DNA from: Betaproteobacteria bacterium | GTDB taxonomy: Bacteria > Pseudomonadota > Gammaproteobacteria > Burkholderiales > Rhodocyclaceae | Direction: 5' to 3' | NCBI GenBank assembly: GCA_028065725.1 | Contig: JAPTVL010000196.1 | Location: 1 to 16,597, forward strand | DNA: 16,597 nt | Part shown: piece after piece, positions 1 to 6,780 of the stretch | Layout of the letters: every line of letters starts with the position of its first letter | Position numbering within the stretch: the first letter of the stretch is position 1 | Program-made: the position numbers and the translations under genes | The notes under the pieces: generated by a model | Databases searched by the model: none | Told to the model about the DNA's origin: nothing | Seen by the model: the letters and a program-made list of their open reading frames with translations, nothing else

Positions 1-2363
1 TATTTGTAGATGCAGGCGGCGGCGACACAGGCGAAGGAATAGACCGGCTGATAGGTGTAACCCACCGTGCCGTCCGGATAGAAGTCCGAAGGCGGCGCCC
101 AGTTGTTGCCGGAAGCGACGATGTTCTGATCCAGCCACGCCATCCAGTTGTCGAGGATGGTTTTGGCCGTAGTTGAGCGCGAATAGTAGTAGAACTGCGC
201 GCATGAGAGCAGCGCGCGGTACATATAGCCGTACCAGTCGTCGCTATCCGGGTAGTACCACTGGTTGTAGGTCGAGGGCTGCATCGTCCCGGCGACATAG
301 CCGGAGGTGTTCAGCGCCTCCCAGGATGGCCTGCCGTATCGCGGCACGAAGGGGCCTTTGAGTCTGGATGGCCACCAGGCGGCATACTGGTTTTGCGCAT
401 CCAGCATGAAATCGAGCATCATGTCCGAAACTTTGCGCCCATTGTCCGGATTGATGATGCCGCTCCAGTACCAGCCGGCGAGCCAGTTATAGCCCACCGC
501 CGAGGGGCCGCGCCAGGAGCCGTAGCCAAGGTAACCCAGGCTATCCGTCCACTTGTAGGTCCAGCGCGGGATCCCCTGGTAGCGCACCGGGTCGGATGCC
601 GGGCCATCCTGCAACGTGATCTGGAAATCGATTTCCTTGAAGGTGACCTGATAGGGTTGATTCAGGCTGTTCGACGGGAAGGAGATCTGCACGCCGTTGA
701 GCAGCGTCGGGTAGGTGCCCGCCATGGTCGCCACCACGTCATAGCGCATGTTGTCGAAGGCGATGGTGTTGGCGGTGCAGCCGGGATAGTTCTGCAGGAC
801 CGCGTACCAGGAATTCTCGATGATGGAGAATGTCAGGCTGCTTCCCACGGCATCAAACTTGAATTCCTGCACGGGGTGCGCGAAGGTGCTTTGGGAGAAA
901 CCTACCTGATCAGCTCCCCAATAAAGCCCGGCCGCCTCCACTCCACCCCAGTAACAGGGTTGCACCGGAGCATAGATCTGGCATTGCGGCATCGGGATCG
1001 AGCCCACCCACGGAATGGCAAAGCTGTTCTTGCCGGCCACCCAGGAGAACCACACCACGTGGCTCACGCCAGCGGCATCCACGGCGGTGAGCGTGCCGAT
1101 GCCTGGCTGCGCCGCATAAAAATCGAAGTTGAGATGCGATGTTCCTGCGCTCGACTGGGCTGCGGCGCCGAAATAGCAGCCGGCATAGCCATACCCGTTG
1201 CCGGTGAAGTCGTACTGGAACTGGGTGCGGATGCGCCGGTTGGGCGCATCGACCGCCTGAATCAGGGAGGCCACATTGCTGCCGTAGGTGCCGATGTAAC
1301 TGTAGTCCTGGTGCAGCGAATCGTAGACGACGTTGCCGACTTTCCAGAAATCCGATTGCGTCAAGGACACGGTCACGGCGCCATGCGCATCGGTCGGGAT
1401 CATGGTGATGCGCCGGAAGTAATCCCCATTGGTCGACTTCGCGGGATCGGTGTTCAGGTTGACCAGGACCGAACGTCCGGAGCCGTCGCCGATCAGCGTG
1501 ACGTCAAGCGAAGAGAACGCCGCGCCCGCCGGAATATTGATGGTTGGCCACAGGCCAAAGCCCGAGTAGTTCCAGGGCGGGCCGCCGCTATTGACGGTCG
1601 TCTCGATCTCGAGACCGGCGGGCGAATTGACGACGGCAAAGGGCGTGGTGGGTGCCCAGTAATCGTAGTAGCCGACCTCGCCATCGAGGGCTGCGAACGG
1701 GATGTCGAAGCGAACGTGATTGCTGTCCCAGCGCCCGGCATCGAGCAAAGCATTGCCGATGCGATCTGCCAGTTTTTTGTATTTCTCGTTCCCGGAACTG
1801 AGGTAGGCGTGATAGAGCGACACCATCAGATAGTCGTCGCCGTCGTTCGCCGTGCCCTGGTAGGGATCGACGTGCAGTTGCGGCCAGCCCTCCATGGACT
1901 GGCCCTTGACCGAGAACGTGCCGTCCCGGTAGGAATAGTACGCCTGCAACTGCGTTCCCACCGCGACCGAGGCCAGCACCGGCACCGTGGTGGAGAGCAC
2001 GCCGCCTGAATAGAGGTTCACCGCCGGTTGTGTCACATCGGCGTAGTTGGCCGTATCCGTTCCCGTGAAATCGGCCATGAACGCCTGGTAACGCGGGGTC
2101 GCCGACGGATTGAAAAGCCCGCGCACCCAGGTGACGTTGCCGCCGAACCAGGACTGCGGGATCACGACTTGCTTGCCCGTGGGGCCGCCCGCCTGAACCG
2201 TCAGCACTGCTGATAATCCACCTGCGTTCAGCGCGGTATTGTTGCCGCACATATTGGATTGCAGCGGCTCTCCCCCCAGGATATCGGTGTAGGCGTCCGA
2301 CAGGCCGTTGGATACACGAGGCGTCGGATAAAGCTGAGGGCGGGGTGGAGGAGCAATCCCCAT
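1..2363 (-). CDS. Large tail-associated protein with split helical-barrel-like and carbohydrate-binding-like regions (3' end outside window)
   Basis: The frame is open from the ATG at 2363 to the left edge: 787 residues, no stop. The start lies 3 nt after the tape measure stop, so it belongs to the tail module, where distal-tail or host-contact proteins usually sit. By eye there are three regions. Residues about 165-225 are helical and aromatic (VDPYQG, then DDYLMVSLYHAYLSSG). Residues about 245-590 are beta-rich, with IGDGSGRSVLVNL at 291-303 and AFDNMRYDV at 535-543, reminiscent of CBM11/CIA30-type sandwiches. Residues about 600-787 are again helical and rich in Trp/Tyr, with PDSDDWYGYMYRALLSC near 705. 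This pattern recalls (alpha/alpha)6 glycosidases whose barrel is interrupted by a sugar-binding insert. Family, substrate and catalytic acids cannot be assigned. It could instead be a non-enzymatic receptor-binding or baseplate protein. That a gene is present is certain; the function is inference. Confidence 0.85.
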   Translation of the reverse strand, partial: MGIAPPPRPQLYPTPRVSNGLSDAYTDILGGEPLQSNMCGNNTALNAGGLSAVLTVQAGGPTGKQVVIPQSWFGGNVTWVRGLFNPSATPRYQAFMADFTGTDTANYADVTQPAVNLYSGGVLSTTVPVLASVAVGTQLQAYYSYRDGTFSVKGQSMEGWPQLHVDPYQGTANDGDDYLMVSLYHAYLSSGNEKYKKLADRIGNALLDAGRWDSNHVRFDIPFAALDGEVGYYDYWAPTTPFAVVNSPAGLEIETTVNSGGPPWNYSGFGLWPTINIPAGAAFSSLDVTLIGDGSGRSVLVNLNTDPAKSTNGDYFRRITMIPTDAHGAVTVSLTQSDFWKVGNVVYDSLHQDYSYIGTYGSNVASLIQAVDAPNRRIRTQFQYDFTGNGYGYAGCYFGAAAQSSAGTSHLNFDFYAAQPGIGTLTAVDAAGVSHVVWFSWVAGKNSFAIPWVGSIPMPQCQIYAPVQPCYWGGVEAAGLYWGADQVGFSQSTFAHPVQEFKFDAVGSSLTFSIIENSWYAVLQNYPGCTANTIAFDNMRYDVVATMAGTYPTLLNGVQISFPSNSLNQPYQVTFKEIDFQITLQDGPASDPVRYQGIPRWTYKWTDSLGYLGYGSWRGPSAVGYNWLAGWYWSGIINPDNGRKVSDMMLDFMLDAQNQYAAWWPSRLKGPFVPRYGRPSWEALNTSGYVAGTMQPSTYNQWYYPDSDDWYGYMYRALLSCAQFYYYSRSTTAKTILDNWMAWLDQNIVASGNNWAPPSDFYPDGTVGYTYQPVYSFACVAAACIYK

Positions 2364-2366
2364 GGA

Positions 2367-4664
2367 TCAGGCCGGCAGGACGTTGACGAAATTGCGGCCC
2401 ATCTGCTTGAGCAGCTGCTGCAGGTCGGCAACCGAAATGCGGTCCTGCGGCTGGCCGTGGATGTGGATCGTCCCACCCCCGCCGTTGCCGATGAGCCGGT
2501 CGAGGCCTGCCGCCTTGTCTGCGGGCAGGATGGTCTCATTCCGGTGCACGAGGTTCAGCCGGTCGGTCGGTATCTGCCAGTCGCCGCCGGCAGAGGATGC
2601 GACACTGCCGGCAACGCCTGCGACGGTCGCCATCGCGGCAGGTGCGGCTCCGGCTGCGAGCGCAGGTCCTGCAACAGGAATGCCGGAGAGCGCCGCCCAG
2701 ACACCCGAGAACGCCTTGGCGGCATCGTTCATGATGGCTTTGACCACCGTTAAGGCGCTTGACGCCAGCCCTGCTGAATTCGCCGACTGCTCGGCGGCCG
2801 TACGTGTTGCGGTTCCGGTCACGGTGGCGGCGGTCTTGGCCATTTCGTTTGCCGCCCATTGCGTCACCATCTTGACGCCGGCATTGATGAACTCGGCCAC
2901 CACCGAACTCAGCATATTCTTCATCCCCTTCTGCCAGGTGGTGGTGCCCATGATCATGCCCTTGATCGTGGTGTCGAACGCCTGGGCGATGGGCTGGAAG
3001 GCCTTCTGCCAGGCCTGGGCGGAAGCGGCCGCCGCCTGGGTGTGCATTTTTTCCAGGTCGAGGGCATGCTTCTGCTGGATCTGCGCGAGCTGGTCGAGCT
3101 GCTTCTGCAGCGCTGCCGGGTCGTGATTGGGGTCGCCCTGCATGAGCGCGATGCGCTTCTGCTGCGCCTCCACCTCGATCCGGTATTTCTTCTCCTCATA
3201 AGCCTGCTGGATCTGGAGCAACTGGTCATGGGTGATCTGGCCGGATTGCAGTTGCGTCTGCGCCTTCTGCTCATCGAGCGCCACCTCACCGAGCGCCTGG
3301 TTGCGGGAAGCCTGAATGGATTCCTCGGCCAGCTTTTGCCGGTCGGCTGCTTCCTTCTTCATCTGTTCCAGCCGCAGGCTGGATACGCGGCGCTCGATCG
3401 CAAGACGGTCGTTGGCCGAGACCTTCTCGTTCTCGAGCACGTCCTGCCAGTACTGGATTTCCTGCTGCTTAGAATACTCCCGCAGGTCATTGGTCTGCGC
3501 GTAGTAGACCTTGGCATCCTGAAGCCGCTGTTCGTACTCCGACATGTGCGACTTGTTGCCGGTGCCGCTCGTCTTGTAGACCTTGAGCGAACCTGAGCCG
3601 GTTGCGCCTTCCGACTCGGATTCCGATGATTTGGAAGAGGCCGAGTTGAGCGTGGCCAGGAACTGGTTGGTCCTGGCCTGCAGATCGTCGACGTCCTGCT
3701 TCCACGCCTCGAAGATCGATTTGGCATCCAGTGGATGAGACACGACCGCCGCCACCATGGCGATGGTCTTGCCGAGCGCATCCACCGTTGCGGCGAGCTT
3801 CGCAATGAACCCGGTGAGCCAGACCGCGCCTTCGCCAATCTGGTGGAACATTTCCTTCAACACGCCGCCATCGGAACTGCCTTTGAGGAAGGCGTTCACG
3901 ATCTGGTTCAGGGACGGCATCAGTTCGCCCATCAGGTTGCGGGTGGTAGCTTCAGCTGACGCCGAGAGTTCTTTCATCTGGTCGGCAAACTCGGCGGACT
4001 GTTTCACCGCCTCGTCGCTCATCACGATGCCGAGCTGATCGGCCTTTTGCTTGAGCGCATCCATCCCTTCCGAACCACGGTCGAGCAGCGGAATCAGTTC
4101 CGCCCCGGAGCGCCCGAACAGCTGCATGGCGATGGCCGTTTTATCGGCGCCGTCCTTCGTTTCGTGGAATTTATCCGCGACCACCTTCAGGACGTCCTCG
4201 ATCTTCATGCCCTTGAGCTGCTGCGTCGACAGCCCCACCGACTGAAAAGCGGAGGCAGTCTGCAGCGATCCCTGCTGCGCCTCCAGCATGGCGCGCGACA
4301 GGTGTTCGAGCCCCACGGAGAACGACTGGAAATCGACGTCCGACATTCTGGCGGCAAATCCGAGTCCCTGAAGCGATTCTGCATTCATGCCGGTCTTCTG
4401 GGTGGCGTGTTCGATCTGCTCGCCGAATTCGGCGGCACTCTTGGCCGCTTCCACCAGATGCTCGGCCAGCATCGCGATCCCCATCGCCTCGACCATCTCC
4501 TTCATGGACTTGAGCGATTCCTGGACACCCTCCAAATGCTCCTTGACGTCGTGCTGGATACTGCTCATCGAGCGCGTGACTTCGGATTTTGCGCGGCTGA
4601 AATCCTCGGTCAGGCGTGCTACATTGGCCGCGATCTCGATCTGCAGTTCAGCGACTTTGGTCAT
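2367..4664 (-). CDS. Phage tail tape measure protein
   Basis: This 765-residue protein sets tail length and occupies the tail tube lumen before DNA ejection. The N-terminal 90 residues are a charged helical region. The characteristic tape-measure motif LFGRSGAELIPLL lies at about 182-194. Hydrophobic stretches lie at about 281-309 (VWLTGFIAKL to IAMVAAVVS). A long Gln/Lys/Glu-rich coiled-coil region covers about 375-555, and an Ala-rich hydrophobic segment precedes a Gly-rich C-terminus ending in FVNVLPA. Using the usual figure of about 1.5 angstroms per residue, the tail would be roughly 115 nm (inference). The start overlaps the upstream T-frame stop as ATGA, with GGGAG six bases upstream, so translation is probably coupled to the chaperone. 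Position directly after the G/GT pair is canonical. Confidence 0.96.
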   Translation of the reverse strand: MTKVAELQIEIAANVARLTEDFSRAKSEVTRSMSSIQHDVKEHLEGVQESLKSMKEMVEAMGIAMLAEHLVEAAKSAAEFGEQIEHATQKTGMNAESLQGLGFAARMSDVDFQSFSVGLEHLSRAMLEAQQGSLQTASAFQSVGLSTQQLKGMKIEDVLKVVADKFHETKDGADKTAIAMQLFGRSGAELIPLLDRGSEGMDALKQKADQLGIVMSDEAVKQSAEFADQMKELSASAEATTRNLMGELMPSLNQIVNAFLKGSSDGGVLKEMFHQIGEGAVWLTGFIAKLAATVDALGKTIAMVAAVVSHPLDAKSIFEAWKQDVDDLQARTNQFLATLNSASSKSSESESEGATGSGSLKVYKTSGTGNKSHMSEYEQRLQDAKVYYAQTNDLREYSKQQEIQYWQDVLENEKVSANDRLAIERRVSSLRLEQMKKEAADRQKLAEESIQASRNQALGEVALDEQKAQTQLQSGQITHDQLLQIQQAYEEKKYRIEVEAQQKRIALMQGDPNHDPAALQKQLDQLAQIQQKHALDLEKMHTQAAAASAQAWQKAFQPIAQAFDTTIKGMIMGTTTWQKGMKNMLSSVVAEFINAGVKMVTQWAANEMAKTAATVTGTATRTAAEQSANSAGLASSALTVVKAIMNDAAKAFSGVWAALSGIPVAGPALAAGAAPAAMATVAGVAGSVASSAGGDWQIPTDRLNLVHRNETILPADKAAGLDRLIGNGGGGTIHIHGQPQDRISVADLQQLLKQMGRNFVNVLPA

Positions 4665-4948
4665 GTCATGCTCCCGCCAGCTGCCTTGAAGAGTTCGATG
4701 AATTCATCGAGGTCGGCTTGGTCATTTTCAGTGGTGGTGTTCGATGGCAGGCGATCCGGCCCCGGTTTGATGCCCAGATAGGCTTGCACCATGTCGCGCA
4801 ACGGAGGATTCCGGCGCCAGTGTCTATCCAGCGCCAGGAAGCGCGGCAGATCCATGTGATTGTCAACGTAGTCCCAGGTCCAGCCGGTGCGCCCGATGAT
4901 GAGACAGTAAACTGCGTCCCAATCTACTGGCTCTGGGCTAAAGCTTCC
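4661..4948 (-). CDS. T-domain extension of tail assembly chaperone GT, reached by -1 frameshift
   Basis: This frame continues the G gene after a probable -1 shift near 4951-4945 and adds 95 residues (GSFSPEPVDW through FKAAGGSMT), giving a fusion of about 187 residues. It contains YCLIIGRTGWTWDYVDNHMDLPRFLALDRHWR, typical in character of the short T-like domains that recruit the major tail protein onto the tape measure. No ATG, GTG or TTG in this frame lies in a plausible position near the overlap. The only upstream ATG (5029) is deep inside the G gene with no obvious ribosome binding site. Independent translation is therefore unlikely. The stop overlaps the tape measure start as ATGA. That it is coding is well supported by context; the frameshift is inferred. 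Confidence 0.82.
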   Translation of the reverse strand, partial: GSFSPEPVDWDAVYCLIIGRTGWTWDYVDNHMDLPRFLALDRHWRRNPPLRDMVQAYLGIKPGPDRLPSNTTTENDQADLDEFIELFKAAGGSMT

Positions 4949-5223
4949 CCCGGCGGGTTGTCCTCCTTCGCGTTTGACGCCTGCATCACGGCCATGAAGG
5001 CGAGATTCAGGTTGCCCACGTCCAGGCACTCGTCCTCGAAGGCTTTCTGGTCGAGATCGGGGTAGTTGCGCTTGAGTGCTGCGAATACGATGTCGGCCAT
5101 GACCTCGACCGTGGGCGATGCGCGCCCTTCGAAGACGTCTGCGAAACGGCGCATGCAGGAGAAAGGAACCGGCGGGGCAATGAATTCACGGCCGCCCAAC
5201 ATCACGAGTTTTCCGTCAATCAT
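4924..5223 (-). CDS. Tail assembly chaperone, G-like short form
   Basis: This 99-residue protein (MIDGKLVMLGGREF to LAQSQ) sits between the major tail protein and the tape measure, the invariant position of lambda gpG. Such chaperones coat the tape measure and keep it soluble until tube assembly; they are absent from mature virions. The start at 5223 is preferred because AGAGGA lies about six bases upstream and only 10 nt separate it from the previous stop. An in-frame start at 5274 would run back into the major tail gene. The final third overlaps the T frame, which lies at -1. No Pfam motif is recognisable by eye, so the call rests on size, position and the overlapping -1 frame. Confidence 0.85.
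   Translation of the reverse strand: MIDGKLVMLGGREFIAPPVPFSCMRRFADVFEGRASPTVEVMADIVFAALKRNYPDLDQKAFEDECLDVGNLNLAFMAVMQASNAKEDNPPGEALAQSQ
4945..4968 (-). promoter_or_regulatory. Candidate -1 programmed frameshift signal: internal SD plus G-run slip site
   Basis: On the minus strand AAGGAGG (4968-4962) is followed by 10 nt and then G GGG GAA (4951-4945), with codons shown in the G frame. The P-site GGG can re-pair perfectly after a -1 slip. The A-site GAA would move to GGA, an imperfect match, so this is not a perfect X XXY YYZ heptamer. The Shine-Dalgarno-like element has no start codon within range in the T frame. An internal SD 10 nt before the slip site is the arrangement known to stimulate -1 frameshifting in E. 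coli dnaX. No strong downstream hairpin was found. Confidence 0.65.
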
Positions 5224-5233
5224 GGCTATCCTC

Positions 5234-5959
5234 TTAGTTGGCGACCGACAGCGTGCCGATGTTGTTGGAGGCATCCGCCATCACCTCGAAGTCCAGTTCG
5301 GGGATGGTGTAATCCTCGATCTTGGTCTGCAGTGAGAGCTTGTTGGAGGTGCACATGTTGAGCTTCAGCGTCACGTTCTTTCCGGAGGCGGTGGTTGAGA
5401 ACACCCCCATGAAGGTCGGCGTCGTGCCCATGCTCTGGTTCGAGAGCGCAACCTTGGTACCTCCAGTTGCTGCCGTGTAGAGATAGTCGATCAGCACCGC
5501 CACACCGGTGTCTGCCGAATTGAAGGTATACACCCCTGCCGCCACCGAGTATTGCCCCTGGGCCGGGGCCGATGCGACACGGGTGAGCGGCACGCCCGTT
5601 GCCGCATACACAACCCCGAGGTCGGTATCGAAGGTGGTCGAGTTTGCCACCGTCACCGTGAACGGGGTGGCCGATACCGTACCGGCCTCGCCCACGGCCG
5701 AGAGCAGGAGGCCCGTCGTTGCGGTCTGCGAGAAGAACAGGTCGTTGAGCATCGAACCGCTGATCTGGGCGAACTTGGCCTTGCCGGTGAATTTCGCCTG
5801 ACCGCGCCGGATGTCGAGGGCAACCTGGTTCTGGCCGTAGAGCTGTTTGGTGGTGAACTGCAGGTCGAACTGCACGTCCTGCATGGTGGCGAACTTGCGC
5901 GGGGTGGAATTCGCGGCGGACGAAATCCCATAAAAATTTCCAGAACCGAATGCGAGCAT
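5234..5959 (-). CDS. Major tail (tube) protein
   Basis: The 241-residue beta-rich protein begins MLAFGSGNFYGI. It polymerises into the tail tube. The start at 5959 is chosen because AAGGAG lies seven bases upstream; the longer in-frame extension to 5992 would begin inside the upstream hairpin. Residues 24-90 (FATMQDVQFDLQFTTKQLYG, then IRRGQAKFTGKAKFAQISG) and the C-terminus (LQTKIEDYTIPELDFEVMADASNNIGTLSVAN) look like the two parts of a tube-fold core. They appear split by a beta-rich insert at about 90-166 (PAQGQYSV, GVYTFNSADTGVAVLIDYLYT), common in the larger tail proteins of proteobacterial siphophages. Placement before the G/GT chaperones and tape measure is diagnostic. A terminator-like hairpin lies directly upstream. 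Confidence 0.9.
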   Translation of the reverse strand: MLAFGSGNFYGISSAANSTPRKFATMQDVQFDLQFTTKQLYGQNQVALDIRRGQAKFTGKAKFAQISGSMLNDLFFSQTATTGLLLSAVGEAGTVSATPFTVTVANSTTFDTDLGVVYAATGVPLTRVASAPAQGQYSVAAGVYTFNSADTGVAVLIDYLYTAATGGTKVALSNQSMGTTPTFMGVFSTTASGKNVTLKLNMCTSNKLSLQTKIEDYTIPELDFEVMADASNNIGTLSVAN

Positions 5960-5977
5960 TCTTGACTCCTTTGGACG

Positions 5978-6002
5978 AAAAAAAACCCGCACTGGGCGGG
6001 TT
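5978..6002 (-). terminator. Terminator-like hairpin directly upstream of the major tail gene
   Basis: In minus-strand RNA, AACCCGC (6002-5996) pairs with GCGGGTT (5990-5984) across a 5-base loop, followed by an uninterrupted U-tract ending at 5978. It has the form of a rho-independent terminator for the late transcript, yet it lies inside the operon. Its U-tract ends 18 nt before the ATG of the major tail gene. It may be read through, anti-terminated, or act as a 5' stabilising structure. Confidence 0.75.
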
Positions 6003-6027
6003 GGGTAGATGGATCAGACGGGATGAA

Positions 6028-6249
6028 TCAGGTCAGGCGCTTTTTGAGATCATCGATTGCGGAGCGTAAATGGTTGTAGGTCGCCGTCTCGCGCAGGTGC
6101 GGCAGGCTGGCCAAGAGATCCTGGAACCAGGTTTCGATGTGTTGCTCAGCAAGGAGCATGTCCTGCTCGATGGCCGCCGTGACGCCCCTGCGGGGGGCGG
6201 GTTTCTCGACGGTCTGTGCCGGGGTATTCGGGGATGTTTCGTCTAGCAT
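6028..6249 (-). CDS. Small hypothetical phage protein (73 aa)
   Basis: This short protein has a Pro/Thr-rich N-terminus (about 1-22) followed by a predicted helical hairpin (AAIEQDMLLAEQHIETWFQDLLASLPHL, then ATYNHLRSAIDDLKKRL). GAGGT lies about 8 bases upstream of the ATG, and the start is only 5 nt after the tail terminator stop, so it is very likely translated. I do not recognise a family. Its position between the tail terminator and the major tail protein, before a terminator-like hairpin, suggests a small tail-assembly or regulatory role, but no function can be assigned. The compact helical form would also fit a small accessory or counter-defence protein. Confidence 0.75.
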   Translation of the reverse strand: MLDETSPNTPAQTVEKPAPRRGVTAAIEQDMLLAEQHIETWFQDLLASLPHLRETATYNHLRSAIDDLKKRLT

Positions 6250-6254
6250 GATGG

Positions 6255-6647
6255 TTACCTCAGGTAGTGGATGATGAAATCCATCGGTTTGGCATAAATG
6301 TTCACCAGATGGTCGTAGGAGTCGGGACCTGCCGAATCTTCGATGCAGGCAATCACCGAGTAACCGGCGATCGTGCCGGACCGGTTGTGAGCCGCGAGCC
6401 GCACAGCTTCTCGCACGTTCACCGCGTCCTCGGCATTTGCGCCGAGACAGTTGACCTGCATCCTGGCCTTCACGGTCTCACGTTCGCCGAGCCTGGCATC
6501 GTCCTGGCGGTCCGTAATCAATTCGTACACCACGGCAGGAAGTGCATCTTCTTCGGGGCGCGTGTCGAGATAAATCCGGCTCCCAACCAGGCCAGCAAGT
6601 CCTGGCGATGCATTGAGCAGGGCATAAAGGATGGCCTCGGCCCTCAT
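6255..6647 (-). CDS. Tail terminator / tail completion protein, DUF3168 family
   Basis: The 130-residue protein starts MRAEAILYALLNASPGLAGLVGSRIYLDTRPEEDALPAVVYELI. This is the familiar DUF3168 pattern: a helix, then a G-x-RIY strand, then a P-x-VVYE strand. A central segment (VKARMQVNCLGANAEDAVNVREAVRLAA) matches the family's strand-helix region. Members cap the tail tube and form the interface to the head connector, as lambda gpU and SPP1 gp17 do. AGGAG lies about 8 bases before the ATG at 6647. It follows a 133-bp non-coding gap, unusually long for this operon, so it may be expressed from a separate transcript or processed 5' end. Confidence 0.87.
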   Translation of the reverse strand: MRAEAILYALLNASPGLAGLVGSRIYLDTRPEEDALPAVVYELITDRQDDARLGERETVKARMQVNCLGANAEDAVNVREAVRLAAHNRSGTIAGYSVIACIEDSAGPDSYDHLVNIYAKPMDFIIHYLR

Positions 6648-6780
6648 CGCGTCATCTCCTGAGCGCGCTCAATTTTCGGGCTTGGGTTTAACCAACAGAT
6701 GGCAGTCGGTTTTTTTCCGATTTCCCCGAAGTTGTCCACAGAAATTGTGGATGGCTTCAGATGTGTCAGATCAAGACCCC
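6648..6780. other. 133-bp intergenic gap containing an inverted repeat
   Basis: This is the longest gene-free stretch between late genes. It contains a perfect inverted repeat TCCACA-GAAAT-TGTGGA at 6735-6751. TTGTCCACA (6732-6740) is one base from the DnaA-box consensus TTATCCACA. A short TCGG-T7-CCGA element lies at 6706-6720. No open frame with a ribosome binding site fits here. I could not find a convincing -35/-10 pair on the minus strand. Confidence 0.6.
6735..6751. repeat. Inverted repeat TCCACA-N5-TGTGGA
   Basis: The arms TCCACA (6735-6740) and TGTGGA (6746-6751) are perfectly complementary around GAAAT. It could be an operator half-site pair, a DnaA-box-like element or an RNA hairpin. 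There is no U-tract on either side, so it is not a canonical terminator. Confidence 0.6.

Noticed and set aside
393..2009. Plus-strand open frame of 538 codons antisense to the left-edge protein
   Set aside because: The product is low-complexity and rich in Arg, Gly, His and Val. It lacks a convincing ribosome binding site and lies opposite a coherent 787-codon minus-strand frame in an operon context. It is a GC-driven shadow.
1588..2250. Minus-strand open frame of 220 codons in the same region
   Set aside because: It is in a different frame from the 787-codon protein, is Arg/Gly-rich and lacks a plausible start signal. The longer frame joins directly to the tape measure stop.
4661..5029. 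T frame as an independent 122-residue gene starting at 5029
   Set aside because: Its first 27 residues overlap the G gene and look non-native (Gly/Arg-rich), and the ATG lacks a ribosome binding site. The -1 fusion explains the frame better.
6706..6720. TCGG-T7-CCGA as a plus-strand terminator
   Set aside because: The stem is only 4 bp and no gene on the plus strand ends nearby.
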